NCBI GenBank assembly: GCA_949372805.1
Contig: CASIBH010000019.1
Location: forward strand, 1-41,183
Origin: an uncultured Flavobacteriales bacterium
GTDB lineage: Bacteria > Bacteroidota > Bacteroidia > Flavobacteriales > BACL11
Direction of reading: 5' to 3'
DNA: 41,183 bases
In this document: positions 1 through 8,406 of the stretch, one piece after another
How positions within the stretch are numbered: the stretch's first letter is position 1
Layout: the number at the start of each line of letters is the position of its first letter
The notes under the pieces: model-generated
The model's input: the letters and a program-made list of their open reading frames with translations, nothing else
Told to the model about the DNA's origin: nothing
Database searches by the model: none
Translations under genes and position numbers: made by a program

Positions 1-237
1 TAACTTAGTAAACCTTGGGATTAAATTAGCTTGTAAAGCATTTCCAAAAGTAAATTGAGAAAAGAAATCAGTAATAGTTTTTAAAATTAGATAACTCGCA
101 TAAATTAGAGATGAGCCAAAAAGAAAAGCAAGAACTAATTCTCTGAAAAATCCAAGAATTTTCTTTAAGATATTAGATGAAAATAAAAATGAAAAGTCCT
201 TTAAAGATTTAGATAAAAAAGACTTAGAATTAATCAC
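1..237 (-). CDS. MurJ/MviN-type polysaccharide or lipid-linked precursor flippase (N-terminal part)
   Basis: An open frame runs leftward from a GTG at 237 to the window edge, giving 79 residues. A stop lies just upstream in this frame and no ATG is available, so GTG is the likely start, 8 bases after the ugd stop. The part seen has a short polar N-terminus, then KKILGFFRELVLAFLFG and, further on, GNALQANLIPRF, which resemble the first helices of the MurJ/MviN branch of the MOP flippase superfamily (LGF-x-R-(D/E) then a small-residue FG). Proteins of this family move undecaprenyl-linked intermediates across the inner membrane. Being last in an operon with two sugar dehydrogenases and a Wzz-like protein, it more likely serves the exported polysaccharide than lipid II, but the fragment alone cannot decide. 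Confidence 0.6.
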   Translation of the reverse strand, partial: MINSKSFLSKSLKDFSFLFSSNILKKILGFFRELVLAFLFGSSLIYASYLILKTITDFFSQFTFGNALQANLIPRFTKL

Positions 238-245
238 AGTATAAT

Positions 246-1565
246 TTACTTAACTCCAATTTGGGAATAATTAAATCCTATTGTATTCATATAATCATGA
301 TTGAATTGGTTCCTACCGTCAATAAAAACATTACCATTCATTAGATTAATCATTCTATCAAAATCAGGACTTCTAAATTCTTTCCATTCAGTAACTAGTA
401 TTACAGCATCAGATTTTTTAAGAGCATTGTATTTATTATCAAAATAATTAATCTTAAGCCCTTCTAAATAAAATTTTGCCTCATAAATAGCTTGAGGATC
501 ATATGCGTTAACTACAGCACCTGCTTTAACTAGTGATTTAATTAAATTTATTGAAGGGGCTTCTCTCATATCATCAGTTTCTGGTTTGAATGAAAGTCCC
601 CAAATTGTAAACTTCTTACCACTTAATTCTTTTCCGAAATTTTTTACAACTTTTGCAAATAACACATCTTTTTGTAAATCGTTAACCTTTTCTACGGCGC
701 TTATTAAATTTGGATAGTAATCATTTTTATTTGCAATATTTATCAAAGCTTTAACATCCTTAGGAAAACAACTTCCACCATAGCCACAGCCTGGATATAT
801 AAATTTATATCCAATTCTTGAATCAGATCCAATACCATTTCTAACTTGATTCACATCGGCACCAACTTTCTCACAAATATTTGATATTTCATTTATGAAT
901 GATATTTTTGTTGCTAGCATAGCGTTGGCAGCATATTTAGTCATTTCAGCAGATCTAATATCCATTGAAATAAACCTATTAGAACTAACGGTAAATGGAG
1001 AATAAAGAGCTTTCATAACTTTAATTGAGTCTTTATTACTTGCGCCAACCACCACTCTATCGGGGTGCATAAAATCTTTTATTGCTGCACCCTCTTTTAA
1101 AAATTCTGGATTAGATACAACATCAAATGTTAAATTAGATTTTCTTAAGTCCAAGGATCCTTGAATAGTTTCTCTAACTTTATCAGCTGTTCCAATTGGA
1201 ACGGTTGATTTATCAACAACAATTATATGATGATTTATGTTTTCTCCAATAGATTTAGCTACATTTAATACATATTGCAAATCAGCACTACCATCATCAC
1301 CCATTGGGGTCCCAACTGCAATAAAAACAACTTCAGCATTATTTAACGCATCACAAATATTGGTAGAAAAAATTAATCTTTCTTTCTTAAAATTATTAAT
1401 AACTAGAGAATCTAAACCAGGCTCATATATTGGGACTTTACCATTTTTTAAAGAATTAATCTTTTTCTCATCAATATCAATACAAATAACATCATTACCC
1501 ATTTCAGCAAAACAAGCAGCTGCCACTAAACCAACATATCCAGAACCAATTACTCCAATTTTCAT
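246..1565 (-). CDS. ugd: UDP-glucose 6-dehydrogenase
   Basis: This 439-residue protein should oxidise UDP-glucose to UDP-glucuronate with two NAD+ in the cytoplasm, supplying an acidic sugar for polysaccharide. The N-terminus carries the Rossmann motif GSGYVGLVAAACFAEMG, the middle carries NPEFLKEGAAIKDF and the catalytic-cysteine motif YGGSCFPKD with Cys266, and the C-terminal UDP-binding domain has FKPETDDMREAPS and VTEWKEF. Length matches bacterial UGDs. Start is ATG, 7 bases after the stop of the Wzz-like gene. The neighbours (a second sugar dehydrogenase, a chain-length protein, a flippase) point to capsule or exopolysaccharide. The substrate assignment is family-based; a related hexose dehydrogenase cannot be fully excluded. 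Confidence 0.93.
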   Translation of the reverse strand: MKIGVIGSGYVGLVAAACFAEMGNDVICIDIDEKKINSLKNGKVPIYEPGLDSLVINNFKKERLIFSTNICDALNNAEVVFIAVGTPMGDDGSADLQYVLNVAKSIGENINHHIIVVDKSTVPIGTADKVRETIQGSLDLRKSNLTFDVVSNPEFLKEGAAIKDFMHPDRVVVGASNKDSIKVMKALYSPFTVSSNRFISMDIRSAEMTKYAANAMLATKISFINEISNICEKVGADVNQVRNGIGSDSRIGYKFIYPGCGYGGSCFPKDVKALINIANKNDYYPNLISAVEKVNDLQKDVLFAKVVKNFGKELSGKKFTIWGLSFKPETDDMREAPSINLIKSLVKAGAVVNAYDPQAIYEAKFYLEGLKINYFDNKYNALKKSDAVILVTEWKEFRSPDFDRMINLMNGNVFIDGRNQFNHDYMNTIGFNYSQIGVK

Positions 1566-1572
1566 TTTTTAA

Positions 1573-2406
1573 TTATTTTAATTCTCTTACAAAAGAAAAT
1601 AACAAACCAAATAAAAGACTAATAAAACCTCCAAGAATTGACCATATTAATAAATCTCTTTCTGTTTTATTAGTTTTTGCAAAATCTGTAACAAAAACTA
1701 GTGGTGTCAACAATAGTTGATTAGTTCTAATTTCTTCTTTTAATTGAGCAAGAGAAATTATTTGATTACTAATAGTTTTGTCATCTTTCCCGCTAATAAT
1801 ATTAACAGAACTTAGATCTAAACTATTACTTGAAGCATTCATTCTCATTGTAGAAAGTACACTCATTTCAGATTTAATATCATCTATTAGTGATTCATTA
1901 GATTCAAGATATTGATTATGGTAATCTTTAATAAAACCATTATTATTAAAGTAATTTATTAATCCTGATTGAACTGATTCTATAGCATTATTATCAAAAA
2001 CAGACAATCTAACTTCAAATTTATTTAAGGCATAAAACTTTTCATTCATATCTTGCTGATATAATTGCTCAGCCTCAATACTTTTAATACTTTTAGATTC
2101 ATCAAGTGTTAGATTTAACAAAGAAGAAATTTCAGAATAATCCTTATTTGAAATATTAATTTGCAGATGATTTATTAAATCCACAGCAGTTCGTTGACTT
2201 AATTCTTCTAGTTGCTCAATTCTTTCATACTCAGCAATACCAGACATACATATAGCCTGAGTTTCGAAATAGGAAGGCTTTATATTTTGATAAATAATTA
2301 CAGAAATAACACCAAAAAATATAAAACCAAATAAAATATTTTTATTTCTTGATATAAAATTTACAAAATCCGTAAATGTTTGTTTTAAGTTAATTTCTTC
2401 AGTCAT
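1573..2406 (-). CDS. Wzz-like polysaccharide chain-length determinant protein
   Basis: This is a 277-residue inner-membrane protein with the two-helix plan of Wzz/polysaccharide co-polymerases: a short cytoplasmic N-terminus, a first membrane segment at about residues 25-44 (ILFGFIFFGVISVIIY), a periplasmic region of roughly 200 residues predicted to be mostly helical, and a second segment near 250-272 (LIWSILGGFISLLFGLLFSF) ending in a short basic tail. Such proteins set the length of polymer made by Wzy. No cytoplasmic tyrosine-kinase domain is fused. Sequence similarity to named Wzz proteins is low by eye, so the call rests on topology and on its place between two nucleotide-sugar dehydrogenase genes. 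ATG start, 10 bases after the upstream gene. Confidence 0.7.
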   Translation of the reverse strand: MTEEINLKQTFTDFVNFISRNKNILFGFIFFGVISVIIYQNIKPSYFETQAICMSGIAEYERIEQLEELSQRTAVDLINHLQINISNKDYSEISSLLNLTLDESKSIKSIEAEQLYQQDMNEKFYALNKFEVRLSVFDNNAIESVQSGLINYFNNNGFIKDYHNQYLESNESLIDDIKSEMSVLSTMRMNASSNSLDLSSVNIISGKDDKTISNQIISLAQLKEEIRTNQLLLTPLVFVTDFAKTNKTERDLLIWSILGGFISLLFGLLFSFVRELK

Positions 2407-2416
2407 TTTTTTATTT

Positions 2417-3661
2417 TTAAAATTTCCATGTAGAAAAATTATACATATTCTTTATATCCAAAAGTACAAGATTTTCATTAGAGATTAGTTTAAAATCATT
2501 AATTGTATAGTTATAGAACTCATCATGCGATACTGCTGCTATTATAGCATCATACTTTTTTGAAGATTTAAACGGGTTTTCTATTAAATTATTATGATTA
2601 GTATTTAAAAGCGGATCATATATATCAACCAAACATTCTAAATCATTTAAGCCTGATAATATTTTCTCAACTTGAGTATTTCTGATATCATTACAATTCT
2701 CTTTAAATGAGTATCCCAATATTAAAATTTTTGATTTAAGTATCTTCTTATTGTTAATTAGTAATAGCTCTTTCGTTTTATTAACTATATACATAGGAAT
2801 AGAATTATTAAGCTCTCTAGATTTATTAATTAAGTCCGGTAAATATCCAAGTTCTTTAGACTTATAAATCATATAATAAGGATCAACCCCAATACAGTGA
2901 CCTCCAACAAGACCAGGTTTAAAGTCTAGAAAATTCCATTTTGTTCTTGAAGCTTCAAGAACATCGGAAGTCGATATATTTATATTGTCAAATATTATAG
3001 CTAATTCATTCATTAAAGCAATATTAACATCTCTTTGGATATTTTCAACAACCTTTGATGCCTCAGCAACTCTAATTGAAGAAGCTTTAAATGTACCAGC
3101 TTCAATAATTTTGCTGTATAAATCATCAACTATTTTAGCTGTAACAATATTAGAGCCACTAGTTACTTTAACAATATTATTTAACTGTTTAGAACTATTT
3201 CCAGGATTAATTCTTTCTGGGCTATAACCGCAATAAAAATCTTTATTATAAACCAAAGCAGAAATACTTTCTAATATAGGAACACAAATCTCTTCTGTGA
3301 CACCTGGATAAACAGTAGATTCATAAATAACTATGTTATCTTTTTTTAAAAATTTAGAAACAAGTAAAGAAGCTGAATTAATATAGGATAAATCGGGTAA
3401 GTTATTTTCTTTAACAGGAGTAGGAACGGTGACAATATATATATCACATTCTGCTAAATCATTTTCATTAAAAGTAAATTTTAATAATTCATTTTTTTTG
3501 ATCTCAACCTCTAAATTACAATCATATTGTCTGTTTAATTCATCTATTCTATTTACAGAAATATCAAAAGCAACAGTTTCGTAAAATTTACTAAAACTCA
3601 TTGCAAGAGGTAAACCAACGTAACCTTGCCCGATTATTGCTATTTTATAATTTTGTTCCAA
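2417..3661 (-). CDS. Nucleotide-sugar dehydrogenase, TviB/WecC/WbpA group
   Basis: This 414-residue enzyme belongs to the UDP-glucose/GDP-mannose dehydrogenase family but differs from the nearby ugd. It has the Rossmann motif GQGYVGLPLAMSF, the motif STVYPGVTEE, GYSPERINPG, and the catalytic motif GGHCIGVDPYY with Cys256, a pattern typical of enzymes making UDP-N-acetylhexosaminuronates (TviB, WbpA, WecC). Which N-acetylhexosamine is used cannot be told by eye. It starts with TTG, the only start codon compatible with the conserved N-terminus, and that codon lies 4 bases from the A/T flank of a terminator hairpin. It is the first gene of the polysaccharide operon; no TAnnTTTG promoter box was seen in the gap before it. 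Confidence 0.85.
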   Translation of the reverse strand: MEQNYKIAIIGQGYVGLPLAMSFSKFYETVAFDISVNRIDELNRQYDCNLEVEIKKNELLKFTFNENDLAECDIYIVTVPTPVKENNLPDLSYINSASLLVSKFLKKDNIVIYESTVYPGVTEEICVPILESISALVYNKDFYCGYSPERINPGNSSKQLNNIVKVTSGSNIVTAKIVDDLYSKIIEAGTFKASSIRVAEASKVVENIQRDVNIALMNELAIIFDNINISTSDVLEASRTKWNFLDFKPGLVGGHCIGVDPYYMIYKSKELGYLPDLINKSRELNNSIPMYIVNKTKELLLINNKKILKSKILILGYSFKENCNDIRNTQVEKILSGLNDLECLVDIYDPLLNTNHNNLIENPFKSSKKYDAIIAAVSHDEFYNYTINDFKLISNENLVLLDIKNMYNFSTWKF

Positions 3662-3666
3662 ATTTA

Positions 3667-3690
3667 AAAAAGCCCCGTATGGGGCTTTTA
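3667..3690 (-). terminator. Rho-independent terminator after gldN
   Basis: A perfect 9-base-pair stem, AAAAGCCCC (3668-3676) and GGGGCTTTT (3681-3689), closes a 4-base GTAT loop. Read on the minus strand it is followed by a run of T. It lies 22 bases after the gldN stop and ends the T9SS operon. It also sits only a few bases before the TTG of the nucleotide-sugar dehydrogenase gene, so the polysaccharide genes may depend on readthrough or on a promoter not recognised here. Confidence 0.85.
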
Positions 3691-3711
3691 AGAAATTATT
3701 ATTTTAAAAAA

Positions 3712-4611
3712 TTAATATTCCCAAAGATCATGCTCAATATTAAAAATATCAGCTTTTATTCTTTCAGCTTCTAAAAGAGCATCAAGACCAACCATATATT
3801 CATTAATTCTTCTATTCATGACATTAGCCTCCATAGTAATTGTGCTATTAAACATTCTTTTCCAAAACACATCATCATAAGTTCTTCTTTCAGCATCATT
3901 TTTTACTGAATTAAATACTTCTGCATTTATTAAAACTTCTCTTGCTTCAGGAAAGTAAACCCAAAAAAGTGGAGAAAAACTTCCAGTTAATCTTCCATTG
4001 ACTTGATCTCTATCCTCTTGTAATGGGGCAATGCCTAAAATTCTTACGTCCATAGTAGATTTTTGTTTGTCAAAAAACCACTCTTCTTTTAATCTCCATT
4101 TTTTCACTGAATTTCTATCAAACTGAGATGTTTCAAGAATTGTTGTTTTTGCATCTTCAGGATCAGCTCCTGCAGCTACAGCATCCCAATCTATAACTTC
4201 AATTAATTCTTCTTTAGCACCACCAATACTTTTTATCTCATCCTGAGACATAGGTTCTCTAAATTCATCATCCATTGCAGCATTACCATAGGCAGTTATA
4301 CTTCCTTCTTTAATAGCTGAATAAATAACATCTATAAGACTTTTTCTATCATTAGTAGTAAAACCAACGCCATCATTTTCAGGGTAATAAAAAGGATGAT
4401 TAATTTTTTCTCTTAGATCAATCTCTCTCCATACTTTTCTTGACCACATAACATCTGCCTCTCTAAGGTGAGTATATTGTCTAACATTTTTATTTAAGAC
4501 TTGTTCTTTTTTATAAACAGAATTCATTTCATCAACACTCAAAACATCTTGAGCAGAAGCTGAAATAGATATTGTTAAAAAACATATTGATATAGCGATT
4601 ATTTTTTTCAT
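3712..4611 (-). CDS. gldN: T9SS ring/gliding protein GldN (PorN)
   Basis: This 299-residue protein begins with a clear signal peptide (MKKIIAISICFLTISISASA, then Q) and is the last gene of porP-gldKLMN. The family works in the periplasm with the lipoprotein GldK, forming the ring-shaped part of the type IX secretion system beneath the outer membrane. Visible family features are HLREADVMWSRKVWREIDLREK near residue 48 (an N-terminal block common to GldN), the NHPFYYPE segment, and a C-terminal block with FWVYFPEAREVLINAEVFN and DDVFWKRMFNSTI. It is separated by 11 bases from gldM and followed by a strong terminator. It is slightly short for the family as I recall it. Assignment is supported both by sequence and by gene order. 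Confidence 0.93.
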   Translation of the reverse strand: MKKIIAISICFLTISISASAQDVLSVDEMNSVYKKEQVLNKNVRQYTHLREADVMWSRKVWREIDLREKINHPFYYPENDGVGFTTNDRKSLIDVIYSAIKEGSITAYGNAAMDDEFREPMSQDEIKSIGGAKEELIEVIDWDAVAAGADPEDAKTTILETSQFDRNSVKKWRLKEEWFFDKQKSTMDVRILGIAPLQEDRDQVNGRLTGSFSPLFWVYFPEAREVLINAEVFNSVKNDAERRTYDDVFWKRMFNSTITMEANVMNRRINEYMVGLDALLEAERIKADIFNIEHDLWEY

Positions 4612-4622
4612 AATTTCTAATT

Positions 4623-6317
4623 TTATTTAATTTCTAAAACTAGTGGATCTAATGCTCTTTCAGCAGTATTTTTAGCATCAACTCTTTTAGCTTTAATATT
4701 GGATATTGTAATAGTGTTTCCTGATTTAGTATTCTTTATAACATTAATCATCTTATCATTAAATGCAGGGCCTTTGGTGTCTTCCTTCATTTGTTCTCCT
4801 TTATACATACCGGTTAACCTGTATGATGTAATAACATATCTAACTCCTTTAAAATCAAAATCTTTTAGTTCAGCTAAAACACCACCTGAGTTAACCATTC
4901 TCATTTTTTCAATCATCATAGTTCCTCCTGCTTCACTAGCAAACTGAATTTTAGCTTTTGGAGGGGGAACTTCTTTTACTCTAAATTCAACAGAACCCAT
5001 CTTTGATTTTTTTCCATCAATTTTTGCATATAACGTAACCATAGCTTTTCCCTTTTTATTAGGTCTAGCAATGTATTCTCCAATATTTTTCTTAGTCGAA
5101 ACGAGTTTACCATTAGTAAGAGAAGCAGTTATATCACCTGCTGAAAAACCAGGAACAGAAATTTTAAGAGGATTATCAACTTCAAGATAAAGAATATTCA
5201 TATTAACAGGAGAAACTACTGCAGTTTTATTAGCAACTAAATAACTTCCTCTAAAAGGGTAAGTCTTAGTTCCAGTCTCGGTTTTCATAGCCACTAAGCC
5301 TCCCCATTCTTGCAGGCCAGCAGTAGAAGTTCTTCGACTAAACATTCCTTTACCATTAATAACCTTAACTGTATCAAAATCACCTATCATCTCATATTGT
5401 CCTGGAGCAATAGAATCATAATCTCCAACATAAATAGTTGGGTCTTGAGTTGTATCTTTAGCAGAAATGAAAATTTGTGATCGAAAAGAATCACCTTTTA
5501 ATATAAAAGTGGAAGTAGGAATTTGAATTGCTTCGGCAGAGGTAAATTTTAAAGAACCAGCATCAATGTTCTCTCTAAGTAATTTTATGATATCTGCTTC
5601 AGTATTTCTAACATCAGATTGCATTTTTGACAGCAAAGTTAAAGCACCAACTGAAGGCATATCTTCAAAATTATAAACCTCCCAACTGATTTTAGCAGAT
5701 TGACCAGATAATCTTTTATCAGCCGTTGTAAGAGCCGAATTTATATTAAACTTTAAAACATCGTTATCACCAGCAACTTCAATTAATTTTTCTCTGTAAT
5801 CTTTGATCAAATTTTTAAGATCGAGGGCTTTTCCTGAATTTACTAATAATTCTCCAGAAGACTCCCTATTTTCTTTATTACTTAAATTAGCAATACTTAA
5901 TTTCTTTTTTTCCTTTGACAAATCAGACCATGGGAGCTCTGTTCTATTTCCTTCTATAACTTCACCCTCAAGATCTGTATACTGACCTAAATAAACTTCT
6001 TTATCTGCAAGAAGAACAAGATTATACTTTAATTCCTGAATATAATCTACAAGAGCATCGGCTTCCTTCTTAATTGATAATGCTTGATCTCTGAATGGTC
6101 CTGCTTTAACAGGATTTAGTTCAGCAGCAGCGGTAAAGGCATTATAGGTTTCATTATTTTTTGCAGAAAAATTATTTGTTGTTCTAACAACACCAGTATT
6201 TACTTCAAAAAATGAATTTAAGACTTCTTTTGAAACATTTAACGCAAGTAATGCTGTAAGCACTAAATACATCATATTAATCATCTTCTGCCTTGGTGAT
6301 AAGTTTCCTCCAGCCAT
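4623..6317 (-). CDS. gldM: T9SS motor/periplasmic shaft protein GldM (PorM)
   Basis: This 564-residue protein has the GldM start MAGGNLSPRQKMINMMYLVL followed by a single membrane helix (about residues 13-32) and the segment SKEVLNSFFEVN. The rest is periplasmic: helical and then beta-rich domains, the last containing RYVITSYRLTGMYKGEQ and ending DPLVLEIK. In the family, a GldM dimer sits within a GldL pentamer; proton flow through GldLM drives the shaft, which contacts the GldK/GldN ring to energise secretion and gliding. It is somewhat longer than the about 515 residues I recall for characterised GldM/PorM. It lies between gldL and gldN with short gaps (31 and 11 bases), so the three genes are almost surely co-transcribed. 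Confidence 0.95.
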   Translation of the reverse strand: MAGGNLSPRQKMINMMYLVLTALLALNVSKEVLNSFFEVNTGVVRTTNNFSAKNNETYNAFTAAAELNPVKAGPFRDQALSIKKEADALVDYIQELKYNLVLLADKEVYLGQYTDLEGEVIEGNRTELPWSDLSKEKKKLSIANLSNKENRESSGELLVNSGKALDLKNLIKDYREKLIEVAGDNDVLKFNINSALTTADKRLSGQSAKISWEVYNFEDMPSVGALTLLSKMQSDVRNTEADIIKLLRENIDAGSLKFTSAEAIQIPTSTFILKGDSFRSQIFISAKDTTQDPTIYVGDYDSIAPGQYEMIGDFDTVKVINGKGMFSRRTSTAGLQEWGGLVAMKTETGTKTYPFRGSYLVANKTAVVSPVNMNILYLEVDNPLKISVPGFSAGDITASLTNGKLVSTKKNIGEYIARPNKKGKAMVTLYAKIDGKKSKMGSVEFRVKEVPPPKAKIQFASEAGGTMMIEKMRMVNSGGVLAELKDFDFKGVRYVITSYRLTGMYKGEQMKEDTKGPAFNDKMINVIKNTKSGNTITISNIKAKRVDAKNTAERALDPLVLEIK

Positions 6318-6348
6318 CTATTTTTTCTTTATTAGTTTAATTAACTGA

Positions 6349-7008
6349 TTAATTATTGTTATTTGGATTCATTGCATTAAGCATATTTCCATAAACTTTA
6401 TTTAAGGCCTCTAGATTATCAGCTAAACTTGCAACTTGCTGCTGGAATTTTTTAGAATCATCAACAGATGATTGTAAATTTTGTAAAAACAATGTAGTTG
6501 CTTCCATTTGTTGATTTGAAGTTTGAAGTTGTAATTCGTATAATGAATTTAAAGCATTCATATTTTTAACACCTTCTTGAATTTGACCATTATACTCAGA
6601 AATAGCTGACGCAGCAGCAACAGTTTCATTTAATTGCTTTGCAGATTCTCCAAAAGATCTTAAACCTTCATTTAAACTTTCAATTAATTCATTATCAATC
6701 TTAGCTTTTTCTAAAGCATCATCTAATTGTTGAGAAGGTCTTTTATTTCCATCGTGCATATTAGCAAGTTCAGGGTAAACAAGTGACCAATCAGTTTCAA
6801 CTGGAGGTTTTTCAAAAGCTGAGAAAAAGAAAATTATTGCTTCAGTCGTTAATCCAATAGTTAGAAATAAACCAGCAAAAGGCCAATGCTCAATTTTAAA
6901 TAAAGCTCCTATAATTACTAATGAGGCACCCCAACCATATAATTTAGGCATCATAACTTTATACCAACTTGCATCTGTAATATTAGATAATTTGTCTACA
7001 AAACTCAT
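6349..7008 (-). CDS. gldL: T9SS motor stator protein GldL (PorL)
   Basis: This 219-residue inner-membrane protein has two N-terminal transmembrane helices (about residues 24-39 and 43-64) and a long cytoplasmic, probably coiled-coil tail. The start of the membrane region WYKVMMPKLYGWGASLVIIG, the loop KIEHWPFAG (Glu40, His41) and Glu56 in TTEAIIFFFSAFE are the recognisable GldL features; the second-helix glutamate is the residue associated with proton transfer in the GldLM motor. The cytoplasmic part is rich in Gln, Asn, Ala and Leu with heptad-like spacing and ends in an Asn run. ATG start, 48 bases after the gldK stop, with a weak hairpin in between that could lower transcription of gldLMN relative to gldK. 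Confidence 0.95.
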   Translation of the reverse strand: MSFVDKLSNITDASWYKVMMPKLYGWGASLVIIGALFKIEHWPFAGLFLTIGLTTEAIIFFFSAFEKPPVETDWSLVYPELANMHDGNKRPSQQLDDALEKAKIDNELIESLNEGLRSFGESAKQLNETVAAASAISEYNGQIQEGVKNMNALNSLYELQLQTSNQQMEATTLFLQNLQSSVDDSKKFQQQVASLADNLEALNKVYGNMLNAMNPNNNN

Positions 7009-7045
7009 TTCTTATTTTTTTAAAGATTAATTTATTTTATTTTTT

Positions 7046-7071
7046 AAAAAAAAGATTTATTGAAAATCTTT
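7046..7071 (-). terminator. Weak hairpin with T-run at the gldK stop (possible attenuator)
   Basis: On the minus strand, AAAGATTT (7071-7064), a 5-base loop and AAATCTTT (7058-7051) form an 8-base-pair A/T-rich stem that runs straight into five more T. The gldK stop codon (7057-7059) overlaps the stem and loop. The stem is weak, so partial termination or 3'-end protection between gldK and gldL is more plausible than full termination, since gldLMN have no obvious promoter of their own. Confidence 0.35.
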
Positions 7072-8361
7072 TTTATCTCTTCCAAGAAAGTCAATAGCAC
7101 ATCTAAAGCCAATATAACTTTTTGCAGTATCTTGGTATTCGAATGATCTAGTGCTGTTTTGAATGAAATAAGCGATATCTTTCCAAGAACCTCCTCTAGT
7201 TACTTTTCTCTTTAGCACTTGATGATCTTCTTCTGAAGCGTTATAATGATAATCCATATTCATATCATGAGAATAACTAAATGCAGATTCATCAAATGCA
7301 TTTGATGTCCATTCTGAAACATTTCCTGCCATATCAAAAAGACCAAAACCATTAGGATTATATGAACCAACTTTAATTGATTTAATACCACCATCAGCAG
7401 TGTAATTACCTCTTAATGGTTTAAAGTTTGCTAAAAAACAACCTTTATTGTTTCTCGTGTAAGGACCTCCCCAAGGGTAAGGGGATAAATCTAACCCACC
7501 TCTAGAGGCATATTCCCATTCAGATTCAGTTGGCAGCCTAAAATCTGGAAGTATAGGTTGTTTAGATGCTTTTCTAAATTTATTGATCATAAGAGTTCTC
7601 CATTTTGTAAAGGCAACAGCTTGTTTCCAAGTTATTCCAACAACAGGATAATCATCAAAAGCACTATGAGAATAATAATTCTTAGTATATGGCTCATTAA
7701 AAGAATAAGCATAATCATGCATCCATACAAGAGTATCAGGATATACAGCTAACTCTTCGGTTGATAAAAACTCACTTCTGTCTCTACCACCAGTAGCATC
7801 ATTTTCTCTATTTTCCTTAATAGCAGCATCTTGAAGATCAAGATTTTGGTATTTATAAATAAATTTTCTAGTATCAAATTCTCTTTGACTATTAAATCTT
7901 TCTCTTGATGACACATACATATCATCTTCTAAAATCTCTCTAACTTCTTGATCATTCCATCTAATTTTTGTTTTCCAATTAATTCTTGGTTGATCTAGGA
8001 AGTTTCCAAATTGATCTTCTTCAATCAAATGCCCCTCAATACCAGCCTCTCCTAAAATTAGATGAGCTAGAGAATCTCTAACATAATTTGTAAATTGTCT
8101 GTATTCATTATTAGTAATTTCTGTTTCATCCATATAAAAAGCACCAACAGATACTCTTTTTGCAGCAGAAACATTAGCAAAAGGAACATCTTGATCAGAA
8201 GGACCCATAACAAAGCTTCCTTGTGGAATAAAAACCATCCCATAAGGATCAGTAGGGTTCCAAGCATCACGCTTTTGAACTCCTACAAGCTCTCCATTAC
8301 CAGATTGTCCACAAGAAGAAAGCAGACCAACAATTGAACTAATTAATAATATTTTTTTCAT
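7057..8361 (-). CDS. gldK: T9SS/gliding lipoprotein GldK (PorK), FGE-sulfatase fold
   Basis: This 434-residue lipoprotein has a type II signal with lipobox LSSC (Cys17) and a formylglycine-generating-enzyme/sulfatase-modifying fold across about residues 40-425. Visible blocks are GMVFIPQGSFVMGPSD, FYMDETEITNNEYRQF, PVVGITWKQAVAFTKWRT, LPTESEWEYASRGG, GLFDMAGNVSEWTSNAF, RGGSWKD and YIGFRCA. In the T9SS the protein is structural: with GldN it forms the ring attached to the outer membrane, and no enzymatic role is established. Its long insertion around residues 100-210 is usual for GldK but not for enzymes of the fold. It follows porP by 45 bases and is followed by a weak hairpin before gldL. 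Confidence 0.94.
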   Translation of the reverse strand: MKKILLISSIVGLLSSCGQSGNGELVGVQKRDAWNPTDPYGMVFIPQGSFVMGPSDQDVPFANVSAAKRVSVGAFYMDETEITNNEYRQFTNYVRDSLAHLILGEAGIEGHLIEEDQFGNFLDQPRINWKTKIRWNDQEVREILEDDMYVSSRERFNSQREFDTRKFIYKYQNLDLQDAAIKENRENDATGGRDRSEFLSTEELAVYPDTLVWMHDYAYSFNEPYTKNYYSHSAFDDYPVVGITWKQAVAFTKWRTLMINKFRKASKQPILPDFRLPTESEWEYASRGGLDLSPYPWGGPYTRNNKGCFLANFKPLRGNYTADGGIKSIKVGSYNPNGFGLFDMAGNVSEWTSNAFDESAFSYSHDMNMDYHYNASEEDHQVLKRKVTRGGSWKDIAYFIQNSTRSFEYQDTAKSYIGFRCAIDFLGRDKKDFQ

Positions 8362-8406
8362 AATTATTTTTATTTTTCATTACAAAGAATGAGTTAAACA
8401 AATATT

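Noticed and set aside
1237-1572. 111-codon open frame antisense to the start of ugd
   Set aside because: Fully covered by the certain gene ugd, with no protein features of its own.
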